A stretch of DNA of 34,185 nucleotides from Mesorhizobium neociceri (GTDB lineage Bacteria; Pseudomonadota; Alphaproteobacteria; Rhizobiales; Rhizobiaceae). The notes under the pieces were generated by a model. The model saw nothing but the letters and a program-made list of their open reading frames with translations, was not told the origin of the DNA and did no database searches. The stretch is taken from assembly GCF_013520985.1 (NCBI RefSeq), contig NZ_JACDTY010000037.1:1-34185 (forward strand). The letters are read 5' to 3'. Below are positions 1 to 8,395 of the stretch, piece after piece (the first letter of the stretch is position 1; each line of letters starts with the position of its first letter). The position numbers and the translations under genes were made by a program.

Positions 1-2
1 TC

Positions 3-119
3 CTCATCGGTATCTTTGAGAAGACCGATGGTTACATATTCAGTGAGACCGTTCGCGTGACCGATGATGGCGCGAAGTCGCTGAGCAATATGTCACGCGA
101 CCTGCTGGTAAATTGCTGA
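3..119 (+). CDS. 3' end of an M24-family (creatinase/prolidase-fold) hydrolase, partial
   Basis: The window opens inside a reading frame that ends in TGA at 117-119 and encodes 38 residues. The segment SETVRVTDDGAKSLS followed by SRDLL resembles the C-terminal end of M24 metallopeptidase-fold enzymes, where a conserved S/T-E-x-(V/I)-x-V-T-x-x-G strand is followed by a short P/S-R-x-L tail. The complete M24 gene at the other end of this window has the equivalent tail (TESILITEGQVEFLS, then PRKLF). Only the end is visible, so substrate and metal ligands cannot be judged. An Xaa-Pro-peptidase-like or ectoine-hydrolase-like enzyme are both possible. The gene is cut by the window edge, and a dead IS701 element lies directly downstream. 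Confidence 0.55.
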   Translation, partial: LIGIFEKTDGYIFSETVRVTDDGAKSLSNMSRDLLVNC

Positions 120-137
120 CGTATTAGTACTACTGCG

Positions 138-1571
138 TCACAAATTGCGAGCCTGACGCGGACTGTCCATTGCTATTATGCAGCACGGACATCGTTGCAG
201 ACGTTTGGCCAAGGCCACAGTCAGGCGTCGCCTGAGGGTTAGGATCGAGGTCGGGACGTGCCGCTCTGGCCGGATCGGAGGATCCGCGGGGTTGATGACC
301 GTCGGGAAGACCAGGCGTTTGGCGGCCCCGGGCGCGAGTTGGAGTTGAGGGGGGAATCGTCTCCTCAGAGAGACCAAGAAGCCGTAGGCGGCGATACAGA
401 GGCTGGCGTGGTGGTGGAAGCCCCGCCCCCTCGGCCTTCGTAGTGGCCCAGTCCCAGCTCCTGCTTGAGTTCCTGATAGTCTCGCTCGATCCGCCAACGC
501 AACTTGGCGGCGTCGACCAACTGGGTGATCGTAGCATCGGCCGGCAAGGTGGAGAGCCAATACTTGCTCGGCTCGGCCTCGCCTTCCGGCCACTCGATCA
601 GGAGCCATTCTTCGGTGTGAGGCTCGGGCCGGTTGTAGTCCCTGGAAGCCGGCCGCAAGCGCATGGCGGCGAAGCGGGAGCTGAGCTCGGCGTTAATTCC
701 TTCACGCCAGGCGATCGTGCGCCAGGTCTCGGCGTCGAGTTCCTCGGCCAAGGCCTTGGCCGAGATCGGCTTGTGATTGTCGGCTCGGCCGACTCGAGAC
801 GGCGGCCGGCCTCTTCCGCTCCAAGGCTTGGGCGGCAGCGGGCTCTCGCCTGGGCGCCAGACGCTGAGTGTGGGCTGAACGCCGACAACATAGGTCAGAC
901 CGAGCTCGGACAGGCCCGCGCGGAAACCGGAAACCGCCGTTGGCGCCATATCCGGCGTCGGCCAGAACCACGCCGGGCGCGACACCCTCGGCCTTGGCCG
1001 TCCTGATCTGCTCGAGCGCGATCTGCGGCTTGGTCCGGAACGTGATCTCTGCCGGAATCTTGGCCTTCTTGCGTTGTTCCGGATCCTCCGCCCAGCTGTG
1101 CGGGAGATACAATTCGTAGGCGATCGGAAGCGAGGCTGCGTCATTTGCGATCGATAGGCTAACCGCAATCTGACAGCTGTCCTGCTTGCCCAACTGGCCG
1201 CAATACTGGCGCGCTACGCCCACCGAGTGCTTGCCCTTCTTGGGAAAGCCCGTGTCGTCGACGATCCACGCCCGGATCGGTCCACGCCGCTCGATCCGTG
1301 GCAGGACTCAGTCGCGAACCCGCGCTAGCAAGGCCGCGTCCGACCACGGCGCCTGTCCCACGAAATGCAGCAGAGACTGATGCTTGGCCGCCACCCGCGA
1401 CGGCGCCGTGACGGCCGCCAACGGTTCCACGCTCTTGCACTCGATCGGCATCAAAAGTCCGAGGCAATAATCCTTCAGCGGCTCCGCTCGGTCGGCGTGG
1501 CCGATCACCCCGATCAAAGCATCGACATAGGCGTCGAACGCGGCTTCACTCTCGGCTGTCCAGTCGGGCAT
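138..1571 (-). pseudogene. IS701-family transposase, inactivated
   Basis: On the minus strand a protein of about 475 codons can be followed from MPDWTAESEAAFDAYV at 1571 to a stop at 138. Recognisable parts are WIVDDTGFPKKGKHSVGVAR, a DDE-type motif region around LADAGYGANGGFR, and the distal KLRWRIERDYQELKQELGLG block typical of IS701 (IS4-like) transposases. The frame is broken three times. An in-frame TGA lies at about 1308-1310. A 7-bp tandem duplication (GGTTTCC twice) near 930 shifts the frame. A missing base near 428, in what should be a Trp codon before RGFHHHASL, shifts it again. The element therefore cannot make a full transposase. I could not define its terminal inverted repeats with confidence. 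Confidence 0.85.
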
Positions 1572-1739
1572 GGCGGGGCGCTTCCCTGATCACGAAGCAG
1601 CACCCTAACAAATCCGCGACCAGCGCGAATCCCTCCACAGCCGCGACTTTCTGACTCAGTAAGATTAGGAACGATGCCGGCGCAGCAGTAATACGATGCG
1701 CCGTCATGCACACCGCCAGGCTGCGCTAATGTTAGTCCC

Positions 1740-2010
1740 GGCATTGAGCGGATTGAGGGTGAAAGGTTCCGGCTCTTTTGTCCACATCATTTGAAGATGA
1801 ACTGATGAATTCGTACGGTGTGAACGCTTGAGGTCTTGAGTCGTCGTCCGAAGTTGTAGGCGCTGACAAAGTCGGCGAGATGGGCTTCGAACTGCTGGTG
1901 GCTGTCGTAGTGGTAGCGCTTGACACTGACTTCCTTGATGGTGTGGTTCCATGTTTGATGAGGTCGAAGGCATGGGCCCGGAATATCTCGCCATTTGCGA
2001 TCGCTTCCTT
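1740..2010 (-). pseudogene. C-terminal fragment of an IS481-type transposase
   Basis: Minus-strand translation gives WNHTIKEVSVKRYHYDSHQQ, then FEAHLADFVSAYNFGRRLK, then FTPYEFI in a second frame and WTKEPEPFTLNPLNAGTN in a third. Together these match the C-terminus of IS481-family integrase-core transposases (VKRYHYDSH...HLADFVxAYNFxRRLKTLxGLTPYEFI). Two frame changes near 1835 and 1805 and the missing N-terminal and catalytic domains show this is a dead remnant. It lies immediately next to the IS701 remnant, so this stretch is a layered insertion site. Confidence 0.7.
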
Positions 2011-2097
2011 GATGAGGGTGCGGCCGACCCGCCTGCGCCGGCGTAGTGAACTGGATGCCGTAGCACCTACGGAAGGAATGACTTGAAGACCCGAGAC

Positions 2098-2136
2098 AGC
2101 GGTGCGCGCAGCCTTTGGCTGCAGGCGCGCACCGCT
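2098..2136. repeat. Strong stem-loop (12-bp perfect outer stem)
   Basis: AGCGGTGCGCGC at 2098-2109 is exactly complementary to GCGCGCACCGCT at 2125-2136, and an inner stem (CAGCC/GGCTG) flanks a TTT loop. It sits just upstream of the IS481 remnant. It could be an IS end, a terminator without a U-tract, or a repetitive extragenic element. Its function is unknown. Confidence 0.5.
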
Positions 2137-2661
2137 CCGCTCAAGGCGGCCATGGAAGGTCAGAGTTTCTCTAAAATGTGAATTCTCACATCCCATTCCG
2201 GAGATATTCCGACGTCGGAAAGCATCACGGCGCTGACGACGAAGGAATTCGTCAAAGCTGCATGGATGTCGTTGGCGGCAAGATCAGAAAAACGCGTATT
2301 AATAGTTCACGTTGATTATACATCGCCCGATGCCGGGAATATTCGAATATTTCATAACAACAGCAACTTAACAAGCGCATGGATTTGCGCAAGACGCTTG
2401 ATGAGGCGAGCCATAGTACGGGTCGTTGGAGAGAACCCGATCACCCAGTGCGCCGTTTGATTCCGTCGAGGTACGCATTGGGTTTGTTGAGTGGAGCAGG
2501 CGAGCACGCCGCCCGCTCGGTATCCTCGCAATCCGCTCGCTGGCTCTGCTTGTGACGATTGTCGCTCCCAACCGCCGTAAGCATGCCGGGAGAATGAGAG
2601 GCGACACTCGGCCGACATACAGCCCCGCAGCCCGGCGATTACGAATGGAATGTCGCCGCTC
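2137..2661. other. Intergenic stretch without a recognisable gene
   Basis: Short open frames are present on both strands, but none has a ribosome binding site with a plausible product. The segment from about 2270 to 2400 is noticeably richer in A and T than its neighbours, which suggests a junction between DNA of different origin or a former promoter region. Confidence 0.4.
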
Positions 2662-3210
2662 TTACAACGTCGGATTCCGTTTCCGGTAGACCACTCGAGG
2701 CCGTAACCAATGGCCCTCGTCGAGGTTCGGGCTCTCGTAATCGGCCAAGGGATCATAGCTCATGCCGATTTTCTGCATGACCCTTTGGCTCGGCACATTC
2801 GCCTTGGTGGTGAGGCCGACAACCTCCGGCAGACCGATTGACCAGGCGAAGCCGAGCCATGCTTGCGCGCCTTCCGGTGCGAATCCTTTGCCCCAATGCT
2901 CCTTTGCGAGCACCCACCCGATTTCAACGCGCGGATGGGTGGGAATTACAGCCTGCGCCGACTGGGAGAGGACACCTAGCCCGATCATACCGATAAATTC
3001 GCCGCAGCCCTTCAACTCCGCCGCCTGAAAATGAAAGCCGTTGGTTCGGGCACACTCGATCGCCAGGTCAATCTCGATATTCGCTTCCTCAGCCGTCCGC
3101 ACTTTGGGATAGAACCGTCCGACGCGGGCATCACTGTAAATGCTTGCCATTGGGCTCCGGTCTTTGTCCTGCCAGGGACGCAATACCAGACGTTCTGTCG
3201 TTAGCCTCAT
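2662..3210 (-). CDS. GNAT-family N-acetyltransferase (RimJ/RimL-like)
   Basis: A complete 182-residue protein if translation starts at the ATG at 3210 (MRLTTERLVLRPWQDKD), where GNAT proteins of the RimJ/RimL type normally begin; an in-frame start 16 codons earlier is less likely. The fold is readable from an N-terminal T-E-R-L-x-L-R-x-W strand, an acceptor region (FIGMIGLG), the motif A segment EIGWVLAKEHWGKGFAPEGA with the G/K-rich acetyl-CoA pyrophosphate loop, and the NVPSQRVMQKIGM segment, which corresponds to the usual N-x-x-S-x-x-V-x-E-K-x-G-(M/F). Such enzymes transfer acetyl from acetyl-CoA to an amine of a small molecule or protein. The substrate cannot be told. It appears monocistronic and bears no obvious link to its neighbours. 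Confidence 0.85.
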   Translation of the reverse strand: MRLTTERLVLRPWQDKDRSPMASIYSDARVGRFYPKVRTAEEANIEIDLAIECARTNGFHFQAAELKGCGEFIGMIGLGVLSQSAQAVIPTHPRVEIGWVLAKEHWGKGFAPEGAQAWLGFAWSIGLPEVVGLTTKANVPSQRVMQKIGMSYDPLADYESPNLDEGHWLRPRVVYRKRNPTL

Positions 3211-3452
3211 TGGCCAAATTCCTGTGTTATTCAAGGGATGTCTGCAAAGCTTGGCCAATCCGAATTCAGTCGGTGGCGGCTTTCTTGCGGCTTTAGGAAA
3301 CCTTCGTCCCGAATCGAGGCTCTGAAGTTGCGCTATTACAGACGCAAGCGCCCTGCCAGATACATGCGCCTTTCTTATGTGCGACGATGCCTTCCCTCTC
3401 TCCTCCCACAGAATTCAGTCCTTTCTGAAGGAGAGAGTTTGGAAATTGCTCA

Positions 3453-3719
3453 TCAGTCTGGTCGAGAAATCGGCCCAACTCTACTGGCGGCTTCCAGGAA
3501 GTTTATCGACAGGCTCGAGGAGAAGCGGTCGGACAGTAGGGTTGCCCGCCCTCGTAGTTGACAGACGGCCGTTTCGGCAGGCGCGCAGGGGCGGCCTGGC
3601 AATCTGTCGCCCGAGTATTTCACCGACCCGCCGCATCCGCTCTCTGCCACCGCGATCGAAATCTGTTCCCTTGTGAATCCAAACCGACAAATCTGATATA
3701 TCCATATGGCCCGTCTCAT
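3453..3719 (-). CDS. Possible small DUF3606-like protein, probably decayed
   Basis: Between the acetyltransferase and the ATP-grasp gene there are about 640 bases with no clear gene. A minus-strand frame of 88 codons starting at an ATG at 3719 contains RFGFTREQISIAVAESG and then GGSVKY. This resembles the core of small DUF3606 proteins, which read about W-x-x-x-F-G-V-(T/S)-x-E-x-(I/L)-x-x-A-V. The rest of the frame does not look conserved, and an overlapping frame (TTG at 3834 to 3481) is equally open. I call it weakly, as a possible remnant. The remainder of 3211-3846 shows nothing I recognise. Confidence 0.25.
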   Translation of the reverse strand: MRRAIWIYQICRFGFTREQISIAVAESGCGGSVKYSGDRLPGRPCAPAETAVCQLRGRATLLSDRFSSSLSINFLEAASRVGPISRPD

Positions 3720-3846
3720 ATGGATGAGGCTCCGCGCCAGCCAGCCGGCTTAACCCTCGTACCGTTGCACATCGGATGACGGGGCCATCGTCAGGCAGCA
3801 AAAACCGTCCCTCTCCTGCTCTCGATTGCACCAATCTTCGCGACGG

Positions 3847-5124
3847 TCACCTCTTACTTGTCGCCACCTGCGTCGGCACAGGAGTGAGGGCTGCAGAACG
3901 TTTCTCGGCGGGGGTCGGAAATGGTGTGATCGACCAATCGATTAATTCGATAGCATGCTGAAGTATGGCGCTGGTTTGAGCAATGCTGGGTGAAACGGCG
4001 ATGACATGTCCGATGCAGTCTAGATAATCGCCTTTCCTGACGATCGGCGTCTTAGGTTCAACATAAAATTTGACCTCGACGACACCTGGTATGACAGCCG
4101 CGCGAGTGTCGGCATCGAAATTAAGGATGCCGTCGCGTTCAGGAACCAGTTTCCGCGCGGCCGCAACGTGCGAATGCCTTCTCCGTAAATCCCATTCGTC
4201 GCCGATGACAAACTTGATGTGCTCGGTGATGAGATCGATACCGAAAGCCAGCTGAACCCGTTGAGGATTGGTTCCACCCGCAAGACGCGGATTGACTTCG
4301 ATGACGACTGGGCCACGCTTCGTCCACCGGAATTCAATGCATGTGGGGCCCCAGCCAAGGCCGAGAGCTAGCAAACAACTTAGCGAAACATCGGCGATAC
4401 GTTTGTGCACGTCATCAGTCAGCGGGGCCGGAAAGATGCTCTCACGAACGACGAAATGCGGTGGGGGGCCGAAGTCGGCGGTACCAATCCCAATGACCTC
4501 ATTGCCCATTATCTCAGCGCAATACTGGGAGCCCTGCGCAAACTCTTCGACCAGTATCCGTGGCGAAGACCGCCATATGTGCTTCCCGCCCAACAGATAG
4601 GTCGTATGTTCAGCCAACTCATCGACAGTGCGGCACAATCGGACACCGCTGCTGCCGCTGCCTACGGCTGGCTTGAGAATCACCGGCAGGTCGATCTCCG
4701 CGGCTGACTTTTGTACTTCTGTCGCATTCGCTGCCACGCGAAAAGCAGGTATCGGAACGCCGGCCTCGGCGAGGAGCTGTCGTTGAGCGAGTTTGTCGCA
4801 GCATCGTTCAATGGATGTGGGGTTCGGTCCCGGTAGATCGAAATGCCGGCAGAGCTTGCTAACTGTCGCATAGACCGACTCCTGGGCGCTCGTAATGCCA
4901 GCAATGTCATACGATGCGCGCAGCTGTGAACATTCGTGGATCAGCGCATCGAGATTGTCCGTATCGACCCGGATTGCCTCAAGCTTTTCCGGAACATGAT
5001 AGTCGTAGTGAGTTGGATCAGCCGACAGAGTAATTGGATGGAGACCAAGACGCCGAGCCGCTTTGACGTAAAGCGGACCATTGGCCCTTGTGCCTTCAAC
5101 TAGGATGAGCGCTCTTTTTGCCAT
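3847..5124 (-). CDS. ATP-grasp carboxylate-amine ligase family protein
   Basis: A 425-residue protein with a strong ribosome binding site (GGAGGG) ahead of its ATG at 5124. The N-terminal region (MAKRALILVEGTRANG) is the preATP-grasp domain. The central ATP-grasp fold is shown by LPVILKPAVGSGSSGVRLC (nucleotide-binding Lys and Gly-rich loop), ILVEEFAQGSQYCAEIMGN, and the metal-binding end CIEFRWTKRGPVVIEVNPRL with E and N ligands. The C-terminal part is of the kind seen in dipeptide and amino-acid ligases of the carbamoyl-phosphate-synthase-like ATP-grasp group. Such enzymes join a carboxylate to an amine through an acyl-phosphate, using ATP. The product is not predictable. It points away from the IS cluster, on whose other side lies a second ATP-grasp gene, so the two may once have been closer neighbours. 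Confidence 0.85.
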   Translation of the reverse strand: MAKRALILVEGTRANGPLYVKAARRLGLHPITLSADPTHYDYHVPEKLEAIRVDTDNLDALIHECSQLRASYDIAGITSAQESVYATVSKLCRHFDLPGPNPTSIERCCDKLAQRQLLAEAGVPIPAFRVAANATEVQKSAAEIDLPVILKPAVGSGSSGVRLCRTVDELAEHTTYLLGGKHIWRSSPRILVEEFAQGSQYCAEIMGNEVIGIGTADFGPPPHFVVRESIFPAPLTDDVHKRIADVSLSCLLALGLGWGPTCIEFRWTKRGPVVIEVNPRLAGGTNPQRVQLAFGIDLITEHIKFVIGDEWDLRRRHSHVAAARKLVPERDGILNFDADTRAAVIPGVVEVKFYVEPKTPIVRKGDYLDCIGHVIAVSPSIAQTSAILQHAIELIDWSITPFPTPAEKRSAALTPVPTQVATSKR

Positions 5125-5273
5125 TTGATTGACCCTCCATTGCGTGCTGTGCGGCGGTCTGAGCGTAAAAGGGGATCGGCTTTTTACTCTTGCCTGACCT
5201 CAGACCTTGCGGTGAAGGTAACATTGTCAGCGATCTGCGGGCGCAAAGATCCTGTAAATTAATGTGAAGGATG

Positions 5274-5467
5274 GTAAGCGCTGTTCCGGTGGCACCTTTC
5301 GCTGTTGACGGCGTATCGCCGCGCCACCGCGCTCACGGTCGCGCCGGCTTAGTAGCTTTCCGCCACGATCCGCGCCAGTCGCGCCGCCGACTGGAGCCTG
5401 TGAACACCTCGAACCGGCGCGCGGGCTCGTGATCGCTGGATTTAAGCGGAAGCTCTGAAATCGTCAT
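5274..5467 (-). pseudogene. tnpA: IS66-type tnpA, N-terminal half (inverted)
   Basis: From an ATG at 5467 the minus strand reads MTISELPLKSSDHEPARRFE, then VFTGSSRRRDW, and in a shifted frame ARIVAESY-stop-AGATVSAVARRYAVNS. This is the N-terminal helix-turn-helix part of IS66-family TnpA. It carries an internal stop and a frameshift. It ends near a GTAAGCG sequence (5274-5280) that resembles IS66 terminal inverted repeats. The C-terminal half of a tnpA lies next to it on the opposite strand, so the element has been inverted internally or two copies abut. Confidence 0.65.
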
Positions 5468-5502
5468 GTGTTGAAGCCCTCAAAGGCTCCGAACATCTCC
5501 CT

Positions 5503-5754
5503 CACGTGTTCGCTTGGCGTCCGGCCGCTCGTTAGCCGTTGGCGGAAGCGCCGGCACCGGAATCGTTGTTTGTTGCGGCGGTGATTGCAGCGCCGAGTCC
5601 TGAACCGGCGGTAACGCGGCGGCGGAAGCAGAAAGCCGCCTGAGACGCCGGTCTGATCGAGCTGGAGATAGACGGCGTCGCCATGCGGGTCGGCCGTGGC
5701 GCAGACACCAGGACGGTGGCGGCGGTGATCCGCGCGGTGAAAGCACCGTCGTGA
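5503..5754 (+). pseudogene. tnpA: IS66-type tnpA, C-terminal half
   Basis: The plus strand carries HVFAWRPAAR-stop, then in the same frame APAPESLFVAAVIAAPSPEP, stop, GLIELEIDGVAMRVGRGAD, TRTVAAVIRAVKAPS and a terminal TGA at 5752-5754. This is the C-terminal half of IS66 TnpA (IELEIxGVxxRV...VxAVIRALK). Two internal stop codons disable it. A GTG at 5751 overlaps the stop in the GTGA arrangement typical of the tnpA-tnpB junction. Confidence 0.7.
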
Positions 5755-6190
5755 TCGGGCCGACGGGCGCGGTCAAGGTTGGGGTCAATTTTGCCGATTC
5801 ACAGTCCTGGCGCGCGACGTCGAGAATGCCCGGCTGATCCAGAGCATCAAAGGATTGCAGCGTCATTGCTTTCGTCGCGCCGAAACGCTTCCCGAAGATC
5901 AGTTGCCGCTGGGGCTCGAAGAGCGAACAGATCGAGGCGGCTGGCGAGGAAGAGGCCGAGAGGGCCTCCCCGGACCAGCGACAGGCAAAGACTGCCAAAC
6001 GACGGGCCAACCGCGGCTCGCTGCCGGCGAATCTTCCTCGCGTGGAGATAGTCGACGACATCGAGGACCATGCCTGCCCGGGTTGCCGCAATGGCTTGCA
6101 TGGGATCGGTGAGGACGTGAGCGAGCGGCTCGACATCGTTCTGGCGCAGCTGCGTGTGATCGTCGTGCGCCGGCCTAAATATGCCTCACA
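5751..6190 (+). pseudogene. tnpC: IS66-type tnpB start fused by deletion to tnpC N-terminus
   Basis: VIGPTGAVKV at 5751 is the start of IS66 TnpB, but within about 15 codons the sequence passes into TnpC. It reads ARDVENARLIQSIKGLQRH and ETLPEDQLPLGLEE, and after a frameshift near 5927 EQIEAAGEEEAERASPDQRQ, then VEIVDDIEDHACPGC and GEDVSERLDIV. The CPGC Zn-binding pair and the E-D-V-S-E-x-L motif are diagnostic of IS66 TnpC. The sequence stops matching at about 6190, shortly before the IS110 remnant. Most of tnpB and the DDE catalytic part of tnpC are missing. Confidence 0.75.
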
Positions 6191-6476
6191 TGGGGATTAC
6201 ATGGTCAACTGTGATTTTCCTCCTTCGCAGTTTCCGGTCCAAGGTCCGAGCCCGATCACGTGACGCGGCCCGGTCGCCGGGCCTCATCCACCTCACATGC
6301 GGTCGCCGCTCGTGGCGGCAGCACCAATATCCCGCTTGCGGCGGGCGCAGGCTCAGGAAGACGAAACCATTCTGCCGATCGGCTGTTGAGGCCATGCATA
6401 TTTTCGGTTCCCCCACCTGGATCCGAAAGGCTGATCAGGGCCTTTGCGGAATGGAGGAAAAGGGTGGTGGAAGCGG

Positions 6477-7425
6477 TCATGCGGTTTTCATGAGCGCTCC
6501 CTCGATGATGACGCCGGCGATCGCGTATTTCCACAGCGCCACCAGCAGCTTGCGGGCGAGCGCGACGATCATCACCTTCTTGAGGCGACCGCCGTTGCGC
6601 GCCACCCGTTCGCTGAACCAGCGGGCCAGGCCCGAGGCCGGCTGATGGCGCAGCCACAGCCAGGCAAGCTCGACCATCGTCGTTCGCAGCCGCGGATTGC
6701 CTGCCTTCGACACGCCTTGTTCGTGATCGATCGTGCCGCTCTTCCATGGGGAAGGTGCCAGGCCCGCGTAGGCGGCCACCTGCCTGCGGTTGTTGAAATT
6801 CCGGAACAGCCCTTGGGCGTGGAGGATCGTCGCGAATTCCGGCCCGATGCCCTTCAGCTTGAGCAACATCGCCGCCGGCGTCGAGGCGTCCACCGCCGTC
6901 GCGGCGAGCAGCGCGTCGCGCTCGGCCTCCATCGCCTTGATCTGGCCGAGCAGCAATTCGAGACGGTCAAGCTCGAGGCCGATCTGGGCCTTCATGCGGG
7001 CCGGCAGGGCGCGGCCATCGCCGGTCCGCAGTTCTTCCAGGCGATCGCGCCGGTCGCGGCGCAAAGGCTCGTAGTCGCGGATGCCCTGGCTGAAGAGCAG
7101 GCCTTTGATGCGGTTGACGTGCTCGACCCGTTCGGCGACCAGCACTTTGCGCTCGCGGTTGGTGCGGCGGCGATCCTCATTCTCGGGCGTCGGCACCCGG
7201 ACCATCGAGCAGACGCGCGGCTCACCCCGCTTGACGGCCAGCAGGGCGTGGATCAGCGCCTCGCCATCGAGCCGATCCGTCTTGGCGCGACGGTGGCGGC
7301 GCGACACCGCGATAGATGCCGCATCGACGATGTGACTTTCGATCCAGTCCTCGCGGTTCAGCACCCGGTCGATTCAGAAGCCGTCCAGCCCCCGCCTCCT
7401 GGATCACCACCAACGGATAAAGCGT
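6477..7425 (-). pseudogene. IS110-family transposase, N-terminally broken
   Basis: The minus-strand frame from 7364 to 6477 (295 residues) reads WIESHIVDAASIAVSRRHRR and AKTDRLDGEALIHALLA (the KTDxxD motif of the DEDD catalytic domain). A helical linker follows, then LLKLKGIGPEFATILHAQG and AYAGLAPSPWKSG, the C-terminal Tnp_20 domain with its conserved Ser region. Upstream, YPLVVIQEAG is in another frame, and the expected G-L-D-G-F-W reads as G-L-D-G-F-stop. The first catalytic Asp region is not identifiable. The element is therefore dead or deeply damaged. The 6191-6476 stretch beyond its C-terminus probably belongs to its terminal non-coding end. Confidence 0.8.
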
Positions 7426-7570
7426 GCCCGTGCGCGATCGCGTACGCGAGCTAGCGGGCGCCGAGGTGATGGCAATGGTCGAGCCGCTGCTTGCGATCCT
7501 CAGCCTCATGCTGAACGAGTTCGCCCGCCTGACCAAGCAGGTTCTCGACATCGTCCGAGCGCGCCAGGCG
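7424..7570 (+). pseudogene. Fragment of a second IS110-type transposase
   Basis: The plus strand reads RVRELAGAEVMAMVEPLLAI and then LNEFARLTKQVLDIVR. This matches the coiled linker between the two domains of another IS110-family transposase subgroup. Only about 50 codons remain. It lies tail to head against the minus-strand IS110 remnant, and the junction is where that remnant loses its N-terminus. Confidence 0.55.
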
Positions 7571-7653
7571 TCGAGCACAAGTTGGAGTCTGGCACGAGAA
7601 GCGACCGGTCTCCTTCGAGGTCCGTGTTCAGCAGTGTCCGGTGAAGGCATCTG

Positions 7654-7669
7654 TGTTCGGAACCTGACA
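7654..7669 (+). promoter_or_regulatory. NifA upstream activator site (TGT-N10-ACA)
   Basis: TGTTCGGAACCTGACA is an exact TGT-N10-ACA site, the known NifA binding sequence. It lies 75 bases upstream of the -24 element at 7745, within the usual range for sigma-54 activators. Its pairing with a near-perfect -24/-12 promoter makes a chance match unlikely. Confidence 0.75.
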
Positions 7670-7744
7670 CACCGAGGCGCAAGCATTCCCCCTTTTGCGA
7701 CGCGAGACACATGATTTTGCCCTCTTCTCCCAAAATCTCTTCGG

Positions 7745-7760
7745 TGGCACGCCGATTGCA
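7745..7760 (+). promoter_or_regulatory. Sigma-54 (RpoN) -24/-12 promoter
   Basis: TGGCACGCCGATTGCA matches the RpoN consensus TGGCAC-N5-TTGCA exactly. The -24 GG is at 7746-7747, the -12 GC at 7758-7759, and the spacing of 10 is correct. Transcription should start near 7771 on the plus strand, towards the ATP-grasp gene at 8396. Together with the activator site at 7654 it predicts NifA-dependent, low-oxygen or bacteroid expression. Confidence 0.8.
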
Positions 7761-7770
7761 TGAAACACGG

Positions 7771-8395
7771 CGAAGAATCCGTCGCAACCATAGCGGTCTC
7801 GCAGTCTCTGGCCGAGAGGTTTACATGAAACTTCCTCGAATGATCCAAATCAATGCGATAGACGCTGCACTGAATGCGGTCCCGTCAATTGAGCTATGCC
7901 GCGGCCGTCGCGGGTGTCGCTGTCATTCCCGCAGCAGCAGCATTCCCGTGCCAACCTTCGGCACGATCAAAGCGGGCGAGCAGCGGCGCCGACACCGCGC
8001 ACACACGATTCCATCTGGGACCGTGCGCGCAGGAAACACATTTGCGCTTCTTTGCGGTTGTCGCCTTGTGATCGACCTACGGAAGCTCCGTAAACGTGCT
8101 CGGCCGAGATGGGATTCGCGCAGCGGTCAGGAGCGCCTTCACGACGGTCGTGACTATAACGAGCTTGCCTGGTGCGTTGCACCTCTTCCTGGGTTTCCCC
8201 GAACAGCTGTTTGCGCAGGCCGGCCGCATTTTGCTGATCAACAAGTGTCTCGATTTCCCCTGTTTGAGGGAGCAGACCCCGATCACCGCTCGGTGCCACG
8301 GGCCGGGCGCGCCGGGTCCAGACGGCCTGTTCCCGTCAATCAACCTAATTCGGGTGTGTGAACGTGATAGCGGGTAAACATCCAGGGAGTAGCTC
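7771..8395 (+). other. Long leader downstream of the NifA-type promoter, no convincing gene
   Basis: About 625 bases separate the predicted start of transcription from the ATP-grasp gene. An ATG at 7825 preceded by GAGAGG begins MKLPRMIQINAIDAALNAVP, but this frame soon becomes Arg-rich and unlike a protein. The frame from 7874 to 8071 has a signal-peptide-like stretch (LSYAAAVAGVAVIPAAAA). The two would make one small exported protein if a frameshift near 7890 were present, so a decayed small gene is possible. A minus-strand frame (8299-7967) also has protein-like composition but no recognisable family. I see nothing firm here. Confidence 0.3.

Noticed and set aside
5295..5310. TGGCAC sequence as a further sigma-54 promoter
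   Set aside because: No GC dinucleotide at the required spacing of 10. The same applies to TGGCAC at about 7590 and 29348.
6444..7454. Long plus-strand frame of 336 codons opposite the IS110 transposase
   Set aside because: The minus strand carries clear IS110 motifs. The plus-strand product is a composition artefact.
7711..8361. Plus-strand frame of 216 codons in the NifA promoter leader
   Set aside because: It starts upstream of the predicted transcription start, and its Arg-rich sequence has no motif. Only a small decayed gene within it is considered possible.
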